Assembly: GCF_040892545.1 (NCBI RefSeq)
Contig: NZ_CP156079.1
Span: forward strand, 3,197,501-3,261,500
Source: Paracidovorax avenae
Lineage (GTDB): Bacteria > Pseudomonadota > Gammaproteobacteria > Burkholderiales > Burkholderiaceae_C
Direction: 5' to 3'
DNA: 64,000 nucleotides
Shown here in pieces: positions 18,424-26,730 of this stretch. The notes under the pieces are model-generated. The model did no database searches and was not told the origin of the DNA. It saw only the letters and a program-made list of their open reading frames with translations. Position 1 is the stretch's first letter; every line of letters starts with the position of its first letter. The translations under genes were made by a program, and so were the position numbers.

Positions 18424-19014
18424 ATGTCCACTTCTTCCACCCCGATGACGCCCGCGCTGGAGCGCGCCCTGGCCGCCAGCGCCGCCGGCCACGTGCAGGA
18501 GGCCGTCGCTCTCTTCCAGCAGGCGGCCCGCGAGCAGCCGGATTCCGCCGTGCCGCATTTCCTGATGGGAGCCGAATACGCGACCCAGGGCCAGGTGGAC
18601 GCGGCGGAGCAGTGCTTCAGCCAGGCGGTGCTGCTCGCGCCCCAATGGCCGATTCCGCGTTACCAGCTGGGACTGCTGCAGTTCAGCGCGGGGCGTGCCT
18701 CCACCGCCCTGCTCACCTGGCAGCCCCTGCTGGCGCTGGGCGACGACAGCCCGCTGCCCCACTGGATACGCGGTTTCGCGGCCCTGGCCGGGGATGATTT
18801 CGCCCACGCGCGCGCGGCCTTCGAGGCCGGCCTGGAGCGCAATACCGACCACCCACCCATGTCCGCCGACATCCGCCTGGTGCTGGCGCGCATGGATGCG
18901 CTGGGGCAAGGCTCCGCTGCGCCTGCGCCGGACGCCGGAGACGCTGCGGCGGCCGACGAGGAAGCCACGCACGTGCTGCTGTCCAACTACCAGCAACAAG
19001 GGCCCGTGCATTGA
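18424..19014 (+). CDS. Small TPR-repeat protein
   Basis: The protein has 196 residues and no signal peptide or membrane segment. Residues about 8-170 form TPR-like helical pairs (AAGHVQEAVALFQQAA, AAEQCFSQAVLLAP, HARAAFEAGLERN), so a protein-binding or chaperone role is likely. The C-terminus is acidic and low-complexity. The ATG at 18424 was chosen because GGAAG lies about 8 bases upstream and the TPR homology begins just after it; an in-frame extension to 18349 lacks support. It is divergent from the RHS gene and overlaps the next gene by four bases (TTGA). Partner unknown. Confidence 0.75.
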   Translation: MSTSSTPMTPALERALAASAAGHVQEAVALFQQAAREQPDSAVPHFLMGAEYATQGQVDAAEQCFSQAVLLAPQWPIPRYQLGLLQFSAGRASTALLTWQPLLALGDDSPLPHWIRGFAALAGDDFAHARAAFEAGLERNTDHPPMSADIRLVLARMDALGQGSAAPAPDAGDAAAADEEATHVLLSNYQQQGPVH

Positions 19015-19397
19015 CCCGCATCGATCCGACGGTCCAGTGGAGCGCCCTGCTCCGCGCCCGGCTGGAGCAAATGGGCCGGCCGCGGCCGGACGGCGCACCC
19101 GCCTCAGCCAAGGCATCAGAGCCGGAACGCGGAGCGCGAGAGCCGGGGGCCGGCACGGCTTCCACGGCCCTGCGGCTGCGGGCGATCCGGCACGACGACC
19201 CGGAGCGGCGGCGTAAGGCGTTCCGCATCTTCATGGAAGCCACGCTGCGGGATGAGTTCGGCCGCCTGCTCCAGGATCCGGCCGAATTCGACGGACTGGT
19301 GGAGCAGGTGACCGCGCAGATGTATGCGGATCCGGATCTGCGCGGCGCCTGCGACGCGGCCGCCGATGCCCTGCTGGAGGCATCGGCCCAGGCCTAG
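19011..19397 (+). CDS. Conserved-looking hypothetical protein, 128 aa
   Basis: I do not recognise this family. A TTG start at 19011 overlaps the preceding TGA stop, which indicates translational coupling with the TPR gene; an ATG at 19071 with GGAG upstream is an alternative start. Residues 20-50 are low-complexity. The C-terminal 70 residues look folded and helical (RKAFRIFMEATLRDEFG, FDGLVEQVTAQMY). There is no signal peptide or membrane segment. Its stop shares the CTAG tetranucleotide at 19394-19397 with the convergent TPR gene of the flagellar cluster. It may be a partner or substrate of the upstream TPR protein; this is inference from coupling only. Confidence 0.6.
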   Translation: MTRIDPTVQWSALLRARLEQMGRPRPDGAPASAKASEPERGAREPGAGTASTALRLRAIRHDDPERRRKAFRIFMEATLRDEFGRLLQDPAEFDGLVEQVTAQMYADPDLRGACDAAADALLEASAQA

Positions 19398-20590
19398 CGC
19401 CTGGCGCGCAGCGCGCGCATCACCACGTCCAGCATGCCGGCGCCGCCGGGCGCGGTCTGGCTGCCGAGCAGGCGCTCTGCGAGCCGCGCGAAGTTGTCCG
19501 GTGCCGTCTCTCCGCGCAGGATGGCCTCGGCGAAGCGGCCGGACAGATTGCTGCCGCCCAGCCGGGCGGCCCTTTCGATGTGCTCCCGGGCGGCGGCTTC
19601 GTCCTGCCGGAGGGCGAGTACCACCGCCAGGCCCCCATGGCTTTCCCCGAAGTTGCGGTCCAGGGCCAGGGCCTGCTCGAAACTCGCCAGGGCACCATCG
19701 AGGTCGTGCTGCACCAGTTGCGCCCAGCCGAGGCCGTGCCAGGTTCCGATATGGCCCGGCATGGCGGAGAGGGCCGCGTGGAACTGTTGCACCGCGCCCG
19801 CCACGTCGCCGGCCAGCATGTGCGCGAAGGCCAGCGCGGAGCGCGCGCGGCCGTCGCCGGGCTGCCGCTCCAGGGCAGCCTGCGCATAGGCGCCGGCCGT
19901 GGCGGCGTCCGCGTCGCCCAGCGCCAGGGACGCACGGGTGACCAGCGCCTCGGTCGTGACCGCTTCGGCCCCGGCGGCCAGGGCCCGCTCCGCCCAGCGG
20001 GTGGCATCGGCCAACTGCTCGGCATCGAGCGCCGCCAGCCCGGCGATGCCGGCTGAGGCCGGCGCCAGGGCGCCGGCCTGCTCGCGCGAGGCCGCCCAGC
20101 GCACCGCGCGCTCGATGTCGCCCGCGCGGTGCAGCGCCCTCAGCCACAGGACGTCCATCGCTGGCGGCGTGGCCGCCCCCTGCCCCGCCAGAAGTGCATC
20201 CATGCGCGGCGCCAGGCGCTCCACGCATTCCGCATGGCGGCCCTCCTGGAAATCGGCGAAGGCGAGGTTGTGCAGCACGGCATCGGCGAAGGCCTGCGGC
20301 GTGCCCGGCAGCGACTGCATGGCAACCAGGCTGCGGCGTGCGCTGTCCATGTCGCCCCGGGCCAGTGCCGCTTCCGACTCCCGCAGCAGCCAGGCCAGCG
20401 AATCCGGCCAGAGGGCGCGCGCGTGGCGCAGGTGGAATTCCGCGCGGTCCCATGCGCCGCACAGCAAGGCCGCGGAGAACGCCTCCGCCAGCAGGGATTC
20501 GTTGGCGGGGTCGTCGCGCAGGTAGGTTTCCAGGCGGTCCAGCCGCGCGAGCTGGGGGGATGCGTCGGGTGAAAGGGCAGAAGAAGTCAT
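19394..20590 (-). CDS. TPR-repeat protein at the end of the flagellar operon
   Basis: The protein has 398 residues and is cytoplasmic by appearance. It consists of helical repeats; the clearest TPRs are in the C-terminal half (AQAALERQPGDGRAR, AVQQFHAALSAMPGH, ALASFEQALALDRNFGESH). It is the last gene of the long minus-strand flagellar series, 57 bp after the sigma factor, so co-transcription is likely. TPR proteins near type III export systems are often chaperones or assembly factors, but no specific family was recognised. The stop codon overlaps that of the convergent 128-residue gene. Confidence 0.75.
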   Translation of the reverse strand: MTSSALSPDASPQLARLDRLETYLRDDPANESLLAEAFSAALLCGAWDRAEFHLRHARALWPDSLAWLLRESEAALARGDMDSARRSLVAMQSLPGTPQAFADAVLHNLAFADFQEGRHAECVERLAPRMDALLAGQGAATPPAMDVLWLRALHRAGDIERAVRWAASREQAGALAPASAGIAGLAALDAEQLADATRWAERALAAGAEAVTTEALVTRASLALGDADAATAGAYAQAALERQPGDGRARSALAFAHMLAGDVAGAVQQFHAALSAMPGHIGTWHGLGWAQLVQHDLDGALASFEQALALDRNFGESHGGLAVVLALRQDEAAAREHIERAARLGGSNLSGRFAEAILRGETAPDNFARLAERLLGSQTAPGGAGMLDVVMRALRARR

Positions 20591-20647
20591 GGAATCAATG
20601 GTCGGAAAGTCCGCGAAAAGGGGTACGCGCCCGGTGGGAAAGCCCGG

Positions 20648-21478
20648 CTACCAGGCCACATCGCAGGGCGGGGCCTGGGCCAGCGCGTCGCGCAGGCGAG
20701 CCAGGCCCCGGCGGTGCAGCTGCGATATCCGGCTGCGCGACACCTCCAGCAGGCATGCCACCTCGTCGAAGGGCATGCCGTGCAGGTAGTGGCAGCGGAT
20801 CACCCGCCGTTCCTGCTCGGGCAGGCGCTGGACGAGATCGCGCAGCAGGGCCTGCCAGTGCTGCTGCTCACGCTTGCGGAAGTAGATTACCTCGGGCGAC
20901 AGGTCCTGGGGCGCATCCTCGGGCTCCCCGCTGCCGATCATGCCCGTGCCTTCCAGCAGCACGCCGAGCGCCAGGCCGATGCCGACTTCGGCCAGGCAGG
21001 CCAGCAGATCCTGAGCGGAACGCCCGGCCCCGGCAGGGCTGGCGGGCTCCTGGACGCCTTGCTGCGCCAGGCCCGCCGACTCCACCGCGGCCTCCAGCCG
21101 GTCGCGCTCCAGGCGCGTGCGCAGGGCGGACTGCTGGGCGGTTTCCGTGAATCGCTCGAGCCCGCTCAGGATTGCGCCGCGGATGCGGTGCGTGGCGTAG
21201 GTGCGGAAATGGGCGCCCTGGTCCGGCTGGTAGCGGTCCACGGCCTCCATGAGCCCGATGCAGGCCAGTTGCTGGTAGTCGGCGAATTCCACGCCATCGT
21301 GGTAGCGCGACTTGAAGCTGACGGCCGCGAGCATGCGCGCATACGGTAGATAGTGCTCGATCAGCGCGGCCCTGGCCGCTGCGTCGCCCTGCTCCCGCCA
21401 GCGCAGCCACAGCGCCGCCTCGCCCTCGGGCGATAGCGGGGCAGCGGGTGCGGCCAGGGAGCCGGCGCAGGACTGCAT
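20648..21478 (-). CDS. fliA: Flagellar RNA polymerase sigma factor, FliA (sigma-28) type
   Basis: The protein has 276 residues. Region 2 (about 40-115) is clear: HYLPYARMLA, the core-binding and -10 segment FADYQQLACIGLMEAVDRYQ, and FRTYATHRIRGAIL. Region 4 (about 205-270) has the helix-turn-helix (FDEVACLLEVSRSRISQLHR). Between them the sequence is long and poorly conserved. Sigma-28 normally transcribes late genes such as flagellin and motor genes. Here it sits 13 bp after fliP at the end of a structural operon. It may be dedicated to this apparatus, comparable to LafS of lateral flagella; that is inference. No FlgM anti-sigma gene is in the window. Confidence 0.85.
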   Translation of the reverse strand: MQSCAGSLAAPAAPLSPEGEAALWLRWREQGDAAARAALIEHYLPYARMLAAVSFKSRYHDGVEFADYQQLACIGLMEAVDRYQPDQGAHFRTYATHRIRGAILSGLERFTETAQQSALRTRLERDRLEAAVESAGLAQQGVQEPASPAGAGRSAQDLLACLAEVGIGLALGVLLEGTGMIGSGEPEDAPQDLSPEVIYFRKREQQHWQALLRDLVQRLPEQERRVIRCHYLHGMPFDEVACLLEVSRSRISQLHRRGLARLRDALAQAPPCDVAW

Positions 21479-21491
21479 GGCCGCGGCTGCC

Positions 21492-22268
21492 TCAATGGAA
21501 GCTGCCGACCAGGGCCTTGAGCAGCAGGCTCCAGCCGTCGATCAGGATGAACATGAGGATCTTGACCGGCAGCGCGATCGTCGTCGGCGGCATCATCATC
21601 ATGCCCAGCGCCATGAGCACGCTGGAGACGATCAGGTCGATGAGCAGGAACGGCAGGAACACCACGAAGCCGATCTGGAAGGCGGCCCGCAGCTCCGAGA
21701 GCATGAAGGCCGGGATCAATTGCACGTTGCTGATGTCGTCCATGGATTGCGGCGGCGGCGCCTTGGACAGTTCCACCATCAGCGCGAGGTCCTGCTCGCG
21801 GGTCTGGCGCACCATGAAATCGCGCAGCGGTGCGATGCCCTTGTTCAGGCCCTGCTCCATGCCCAGCTTGCCCGACATGAACGGCTGCAGCGCTTCACGG
21901 TTCACCTGTTCCAGCACGGGGGACATGGTGAAGAGCGTGAGGAACAGCGCCAGGCCGATCAGCACGGTATTGGGAGGCGTCTCGTTCATGCCGATCGCAT
22001 GCCGCAGCATCGACAGCACCACGATGATGCGCAGGAAACTGGTGATGCACACGAGCAGCGCCGGCAGCACGGCCAGCACGGTGAGCCCGATCACGATGCG
22101 CACGGCCTGCGAGGTGTCCGACCCGCCCAGCCATGCCGCCGCGGGAGCCTGCTGCGCCGCCGCGGCGCCACAGGCCCCGAGCAGCAGGGCCAGGGCGCCC
22201 CCCGCACACAGCGCGTTGCGCACGCGGCCCCGGATCCCGGCGAAGGAAGAAGGCTGCAGCCGGCTCAA
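21492..22268 (-). CDS. fliP: Flagellar export gate protein FliP
   Basis: FliP forms the core of the inner-membrane export pore with FliQ and FliR. The protein has 258 residues. An N-terminal signal-like segment (ALCAGGALALLLGACGAAAAQ) precedes four membrane segments. Family motifs are TSFLRIIVVLSMLRHAIG, PPNTVLIGLALFLTLF, PAFMLSELRAAFQIGF and MALGMMMMPP. The start is a TTG at 22268 that overlaps the fliO stop as TTGA. An excellent ribosome binding site, GGAGGTG at 22274-22280, supports it, and no ATG exists nearby. In most flagellar loci fliP adjoins fliQ and fliR, but here they are about 19 kb apart at opposite ends of the cluster. Confidence 0.95.
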   Translation of the reverse strand: MSRLQPSSFAGIRGRVRNALCAGGALALLLGACGAAAAQQAPAAAWLGGSDTSQAVRIVIGLTVLAVLPALLVCITSFLRIIVVLSMLRHAIGMNETPPNTVLIGLALFLTLFTMSPVLEQVNREALQPFMSGKLGMEQGLNKGIAPLRDFMVRQTREQDLALMVELSKAPPPQSMDDISNVQLIPAFMLSELRAAFQIGFVVFLPFLLIDLIVSSVLMALGMMMMPPTTIALPVKILMFILIDGWSLLLKALVGSFH

Positions 22269-22672
22269 GATGGCACCTCCGCCGCCAGCGGATCCGGGCG
22301 GCCGGGATCGGCCGCCCCGGGCGCAGGCGCTTCCGACAGCACGGAGATCGATTGCGGCGCGCAGCCGACCAGCAGGCGGCGCCCCTGCCATTGCACCTCG
22401 TGCAGGCTGTGCTGGGGCGTGAGGCGCGTGCTGGAAACCAGTTCCACGGACCTTCCGGAGCGTTGCTGCACGCGGGCCATCCAGCGGCCCAGCGATCCCC
22501 GGGCCGCGGGCGACGGTGGCGTTCCGCTCGGGGCACGGTGCTTGCGCCATGCGACCACGCTGAGCGCGATCAGGAAGACGAACAGCCCCATCCAGGCCAG
22601 CTCCGCCGCGGGTACCGGCGCGCCCGCCCCTTCGGGCTCCCGGCGCAGCGGGATCGATTCCGGCAATGCCAT
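22265..22672 (-). CDS. fliO: Flagellar protein FliO
   Basis: FliO assists assembly of the FliP ring. The protein has 135 residues, one membrane segment at about 23-43 (LAWMGLFVFLIALSVVAW) and a C-terminal cytoplasmic part with the FliO pattern (VELVSSTRLTPQHSLHEVQW and a GRRLLVG strand). The gene lies between fliN and fliP, as in canonical loci, with 4 bp to fliN and a four-base overlap with fliP. Sequence conservation in this family is low, so position contributes to the call. Confidence 0.82.
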   Translation of the reverse strand: MALPESIPLRREPEGAGAPVPAAELAWMGLFVFLIALSVVAWRKHRAPSGTPPSPAARGSLGRWMARVQQRSGRSVELVSSTRLTPQHSLHEVQWQGRRLLVGCAPQSISVLSEAPAPGAADPGRPDPLAAEVPS

Positions 22673-22676
22673 GGCG

Positions 22677-23084
22677 TCAGGCGGCCGAGGGCTGCAGGCT
22701 CAGAGGCGCGGGTAGCTCGGTGAGCTTCACGGCGAACCGGTCGCCCACGGCCACCAGCAGTCCGCGTGCCACCACCTGCCCTTCCAGCACGAGGTCCACG
22801 GCCTGGTCCACGCCGCGGTCCAGCACCAGGACCTGCTGCGCCTGGGCCGCGAGCAGATCGCCGACCGTCACGGTGGCGGAACCGACGCAGACCTGCAGCG
22901 TGGTCCGGACCTGGTGCAAGGGCTGGAAGCTGGGGAGCAGCGGCTCCGTGGCCGCGGTGGCCGCGGTGGCCGCGGTGGCTGCGGGTTCGGCGAGCGGTGG
23001 GAGCGCGATGGGCTGCACCTGCGGCGTGTCGTTGGACGGGGCCGGGGTGGGCGCAGTGCCCGGGATCGAGGAGGATTGCGGCAT
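22677..23084 (-). CDS. fliN: C-ring protein FliN
   Basis: FliN forms the base of the cytoplasmic ring. The protein has 135 residues. The first 55 are a Pro/Ala/Thr-rich tail, including a short repeat-encoded TAATAATAAT stretch. The SpoA domain occupies about 58-125 (TTLQVCVGSATVTVGDLLA, VLVLDRGVDQAVDLVLEG, GLLVAVGDRFAVKL). The gene follows fliM by 36 bp and precedes fliO by 4 bp. Domain assignment is firm. Confidence 0.9.
   Translation of the reverse strand: MPQSSSIPGTAPTPAPSNDTPQVQPIALPPLAEPAATAATAATAATEPLLPSFQPLHQVRTTLQVCVGSATVTVGDLLAAQAQQVLVLDRGVDQAVDLVLEGQVVARGLLVAVGDRFAVKLTELPAPLSLQPSAA
22951..22986 (+). repeat. 9-bp tandem repeat in fliN
   Basis: Three perfect copies of GCCGCGGTG at 22951-22977 and a degenerate fourth encode the Ala/Ala/Thr stretch in the FliN tail. 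Gain or loss of a unit would keep the reading frame, so only linker length could vary. Confidence 0.75.
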
Positions 23085-23120
23085 ACGAAGAAGACAAAGG
23101 CGGAAAAAGCGGGAAACGGG

Positions 23121-23939
23121 TCAGGAGGCTTCGGGATGGAGTTCGACCGCCAGATGCCCTCCGGACTGGCCGAGCCAGGCCGCGCACAGCGGTTTCGCGG
23201 GCTCCAGGCCGCCAGCCGAAAGCCGGGCGGCCGCGGGAGCCGCCAGCGGGTGGTCGAGCGCGATCACGTCGCCCACGGCCAGCGACTGCAGCTGCCCGAG
23301 GCTCAGGGTGAGCGGCTGCAGGTGGATGTGCATCGCCACGCGATGGCCGCGCAGGGCCTGGTCGAGCGGCGCCAGCGCGGCGCGCGGGGTGGCCGGCCCC
23401 TGCCCGGTGCGAGCTGCACAGCCGGAGGACGGAGGTTCGTGCCGGCCCAGCAGTGCCTGCACGCAGTCGCCGTCCAGGCGCCAGGCCCAGGATTTACCGC
23501 CCCAGGGAAACAGCACGGCCAATGCGCCGGACCAGGCGGCAGGTGCCTCGGCAGCGTCACGGGATTCGCGTGCTTCGGGGGCCAGTCCCGCCAGCGCGGA
23601 CTGCAGGGCTGACCAGGCCTGTGCAGCGATGTCGGCGGCCATGTCCGGACCCTCCGCCGCGCCGGACGCCGGGGCGTCGCCGAACAGCCACCCGCGCAGC
23701 ACCTGCGAGGCGGCGGCGCAGCCCAACGCACCCGGGGCCATGGCGGCCTCCACGACCTGCACCGGCGCTTCCACCAGTCCCCAGTCGCGGCACCATGCGC
23801 CATAGGCAGCCTGGCAGGCATCGCGGACCACCGCCTGCCGGGCGGCGCTCCAGGCGCGCAGCGGCCTGGCCTGCGTGCGCGAGGCTTCCGGCGACAGCCA
23901 CTCCCCGGCCTGCGGCGGCCGATCCGTCCTGGCATCCAT
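23121..23939 (-). CDS. fliM: FliM-like C-ring protein, short, lacking the CheY-binding motif
   Basis: The protein has 272 residues; ordinary FliM has about 330. The C-terminal 80 residues form a SpoA domain (HLQPLTLSLGQLQSLAVGDVIALD). The usual N-terminal DEIDALL peptide that binds phospho-CheY is absent; the protein starts MDARTDRPPQAGEWL. The GG-type signature of the FliM middle domain is not evident. Position before fliN and the SpoA domain support a C-ring role. The divergence recalls SctQ of injectisomes as much as FliM. A ring that cannot be switched by chemotaxis is an inference from the missing motif. Confidence 0.75.
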   Translation of the reverse strand: MDARTDRPPQAGEWLSPEASRTQARPLRAWSAARQAVVRDACQAAYGAWCRDWGLVEAPVQVVEAAMAPGALGCAAASQVLRGWLFGDAPASGAAEGPDMAADIAAQAWSALQSALAGLAPEARESRDAAEAPAAWSGALAVLFPWGGKSWAWRLDGDCVQALLGRHEPPSSGCAARTGQGPATPRAALAPLDQALRGHRVAMHIHLQPLTLSLGQLQSLAVGDVIALDHPLAAPAAARLSAGGLEPAKPLCAAWLGQSGGHLAVELHPEAS

Positions 23940-23942
23940 GGC

Positions 23943-25118
23943 TTAGCGGCTCTTCATGGAAAAAAGCTCCTGCAGCATCTCGTTGGCGGTCGAGATGACC
24001 TGGGAGCTGGCCTGGTAGCCGCGCTGCATGATGACGAGGTCGCTGAACTCCTGCGACAGATCGACGTTCGAGATCTCGATGTAGCCGGAACGCACCGAAC
24101 CGAAGGCGCCACCGGCCACGCCCGTGTGCCAGGCACTGCCGTCGAGCGCTTCGAATTGGTTGTCGCCGGCGGCCCCCACGGCGTCGCTGGTGTCGAAGCG
24201 GCCCAGGGACAGCCGCGCGCCCTTGGCGGTCTGCCCGTTCGCATAGGTCAGGACCAGGGTCCCGGTGGCATCGAAGGATGCGGAGCTCAGCTCGGCCGGC
24301 GCGAAGCCGTCCTGCGAGGCGAATGCGAGGGTGGACAGCGTGCCCGACGCGAAGGAGGTGACGTCCGCGCTGAAGTCGAGCGTCAGCGGCACGGCGGCCT
24401 GCCCCGCCGGCGTGTACGTGAACGACAGCTTGGACGTGGCCGCGGTGGGCTTGCCGTCCTGGAAGATCAGCTGGCTGGTGCCGACCAGCGTGCTGCCGTC
24501 CATCAGTTCGACCTTCCAGCTGCCCGGCGTGGTGCTGTTGGTATTGGTCAGCTTGACGCTCAGCAGGTGCTCACCGCCCGCGGCGTCGTACACGCGCACG
24601 CCGCTCACGGTCTGGTCGGTGCCGGAGCTCGACAGGTTGCCGGTGAACTTGGCCACCGCCGTCGCCTTGCCGGCGGAGGTCTTCAGGTTGGCGATGCTGA
24701 TTTCCGAGGGGGAGCCGTCCGCGCCGACGCCCATCACCTTCGCGCCGGTGCCCTGGGTGACGAGCGTGCCGTCGCGGTTGAACTGGAACTGGCCCGCGCG
24801 CGTGTAGCGGATGCTGCCGTCGGCCCCCTTGAGCATGAACATGCCCTGGCCGTCGATGGCGAGGTCCAGGCCGTTGCCCGTCTGCCGCAGTTCCCCGGAT
24901 TTGAAGGACATCGACGTGCCCATGGTGCTCACGCCGTAGCCCATCTGGCCGAACTGCCGCCCGGCGTAGCCGCCGCCGGCATAGAAGGCATCCGAGAAGC
25001 GCAGCGAAGAGCTCTTGAACCCGGGGGTGTTGAGGTTGGTGGTGTTGTTGGCGATCACCCGCAGCCCGCGCGAGAAGCTGGAGAGGCCCGTCATGCCGAC
25101 GTAGATGGACTCGATCAT
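23943..25118 (-). CDS. flgE: Flagellar hook protein FlgE
   Basis: FlgE polymerises into the hook outside the cell after export through the flagellar type III machinery. The protein has 391 residues. The N-terminal rod/hook motif (SIYVGMTGLSSFSRGLRVIA, NNTTNLNTPGFKSS), the central FlgE D-domain region and the C-terminal helix (SNVDLSQEFSDLVIMQRGYQ, then SSQVISTANEML) are all present. The ATG at 25118 has a strong AAGGAG ribosome binding site. It lies 35 bp after flgD and 3 bp before fliM. Confidence 0.95.
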   Translation of the reverse strand: MIESIYVGMTGLSSFSRGLRVIANNTTNLNTPGFKSSSLRFSDAFYAGGGYAGRQFGQMGYGVSTMGTSMSFKSGELRQTGNGLDLAIDGQGMFMLKGADGSIRYTRAGQFQFNRDGTLVTQGTGAKVMGVGADGSPSEISIANLKTSAGKATAVAKFTGNLSSSGTDQTVSGVRVYDAAGGEHLLSVKLTNTNSTTPGSWKVELMDGSTLVGTSQLIFQDGKPTAATSKLSFTYTPAGQAAVPLTLDFSADVTSFASGTLSTLAFASQDGFAPAELSSASFDATGTLVLTYANGQTAKGARLSLGRFDTSDAVGAAGDNQFEALDGSAWHTGVAGGAFGSVRSGYIEISNVDLSQEFSDLVIMQRGYQASSQVISTANEMLQELFSMKSR

Positions 25119-25153
25119 GGAAACTCCTTGGATTCCTGGGAGAAAGCGGGTGC

Positions 25154-25552
25154 TCAGCGCACGGCCAGGATCTGGCTCAGGCTGATGTCCTGCAGGGTGG
25201 AGCCGGCGCTGGTGCGCAGCGTGATCAGCGGCGACTCTCCCGACAGCGACAGCGACACCACGGTGCCCGTCAGAGTGCCGCTGGTGGAGCTCACATCCAC
25301 AGTGCGCCCGATCAGCCCGACCGATTGCAGCGCGGCCTGGTTGCCGATCAGCGTGGCGATCTTGCTGTTGAGCTGCTGCGTCTGCTCCAGGCTCGTGAAC
25401 TGGGCCATCTGGGCCATGAACTGCTGGTTGTCCATCGGCTTCATGGGGTCCTGGTAGGTGAGCTGGGTCAGCAGGATCTTCATGAAGTCCTCCTGGCCCA
25501 GCGCGTTGGCGCGCAGGCTGGGGGTCGCGCTGCTGATGCCGTTGATGCTCAT
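25154..25552 (-). CDS. flgD: Hook-capping scaffold protein FlgD (short form)
   Basis: FlgD caps the growing hook. The protein has 132 residues, well below the usual 200-230. The N-terminal scaffold domain is intact (LGQEDFMKILLTQLTYQDPM, then DNQQFMAQMAQFTSLEQ). The C-terminal part is reduced to a single beta-rich segment of about 55 residues. The ATG at 25552 has an AGGAGG site and overlaps the fliK stop as ATGA. It is the direct upstream neighbour of flgE, the usual arrangement. Confidence 0.92.
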   Translation of the reverse strand: MSINGISSATPSLRANALGQEDFMKILLTQLTYQDPMKPMDNQQFMAQMAQFTSLEQTQQLNSKIATLIGNQAALQSVGLIGRTVDVSSTSGTLTGTVVSLSLSGESPLITLRTSAGSTLQDISLSQILAVR

Positions 25553-26730
25553 GGGTTGCCCTCCTGGAAAATGGAAGAAGAAAAAACGTTGCGCGCACGC
25601 GGCGCGATGCGCTGCGCGGCGGTGGAAAACACATCGGTGAAGCGGGACGGCCCGGCGGCCTGCCGCGAAGCCGGCGCAAAGGCATCGAACACCACGCGGC
25701 CATTGCAGACCACGCGCACCAGCCGCTGTCCCTGCTCGCGCAGGGCGCGCTCCAGCGAAGGAACCACGGCGGCGGCCTGGAAGCCGACCTGGTCCGCGGT
25801 GCCGTCCATCCCGAGCCAGAGCTGCGCGCCCGCATCGGACCATTGGGCATGCACCCGCATGCCGGTGGAACGCTGCGTTTCGGCAGGCAGGGACCGTGCG
25901 GCGCCAGGCGCAGCGCCCGATGCCGTACGGCCGCTGTGCTCCGCCGGACCGTCGCCGGACTCCATGGGCGCGGACGTGGAAGCAGCCGCCAGTGCCGCCG
26001 GCAGCGGGACCGCCAGAGGACGCACGCCATCCGGCCGCCAGGCAGGCGCCATCGCACGGTCCACGATGGCTGCCGCCCTTTCCACGGCGCCGCTGCCGAT
26101 GGCCGCCGTGGCCTGGTCAGCGGCAGCGATTCCTGCGGATGCCGCAGCGCCGCGGCCCGCCAACGCACTGGCGAGGGGCATGGGCGCGGATGCGCCGGCC
26201 AGGGCCGGATGCGGCCATGGGTCGCCGCCGGCACCCGGGGCAGGCGCCGCACGCATGCCGTCGCTCCCGCCCCGGTCCGGCATACCCAGGGCACCGCCAT
26301 CGGAATGCCTCGGTCCGGCGACGCCACCGGCGACCGCAGAACGGTCGGCGGATACGGTGCCCGGAGCATCCGCCCCGGCCCGCGGGGATGCCTCCCCGGA
26401 GGCCGATGCAGGCATGCTGCCGCGGTTGGCCGGGGGCACCGGCATCGCCCGGTACGCCGCTGGCAGGCCACTGGCCGCGCGCGCAGCGGATGGCATCGCG
26501 GTGGGCAGGCCCTGGGACGGCCGGGCCGCCGCGCCGGAGAGCTGCGACATGGCCGCCGGGGCGAAAGGCTGGAACCATCCAGCCAGCTGGGCGCGCTCCA
26601 TCTCGCGCAGCCACGCCTGCCGCAAGGCAGGTGACAGCCCCGGCGGTTCGCGACCTTCGGCCGCATCCCGCCCACCGCGTGCGCCCGGGCCTGCCAGCAG
26701 GCCCGCCATGGCCGAGTCGATGCCGGTCAT
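25549..26730 (-). CDS. fliK: Hook-length control protein FliK-like
   Basis: FliK measures hook length and switches export specificity through FlhB. The protein has 393 residues. Residues about 60-290 are Ala/Pro/Gly-rich low-complexity, as in FliK rulers. The C-terminal 100 residues form a compact domain (VHAQWSDAGAQLWLGMDG, then VPSLERALREQGQRLVRV). The classic LxPxxLG signature is not obvious. The call rests on composition, order (fliJ-fliK-flgD-flgE) and the C-terminal pattern. The ATG at 26730 has GGAGGTGAT upstream and overlaps the fliJ stop. Confidence 0.75.
   Translation of the reverse strand: MTGIDSAMAGLLAGPGARGGRDAAEGREPPGLSPALRQAWLREMERAQLAGWFQPFAPAAMSQLSGAAARPSQGLPTAMPSAARAASGLPAAYRAMPVPPANRGSMPASASGEASPRAGADAPGTVSADRSAVAGGVAGPRHSDGGALGMPDRGGSDGMRAAPAPGAGGDPWPHPALAGASAPMPLASALAGRGAAASAGIAAADQATAAIGSGAVERAAAIVDRAMAPAWRPDGVRPLAVPLPAALAAASTSAPMESGDGPAEHSGRTASGAAPGAARSLPAETQRSTGMRVHAQWSDAGAQLWLGMDGTADQVGFQAAAVVPSLERALREQGQRLVRVVCNGRVVFDAFAPASRQAAGPSRFTDVFSTAAQRIAPRARNVFSSSIFQEGNP

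Noticed and set aside
10220..18448. Further long plus-strand frames (10220-11941, 11942-14965, 15014-18448)
   Set aside because: They are in the same antisense frame as the previous item, with low-complexity products and no homology pattern. They mirror the Ig and YD segments on the minus strand.
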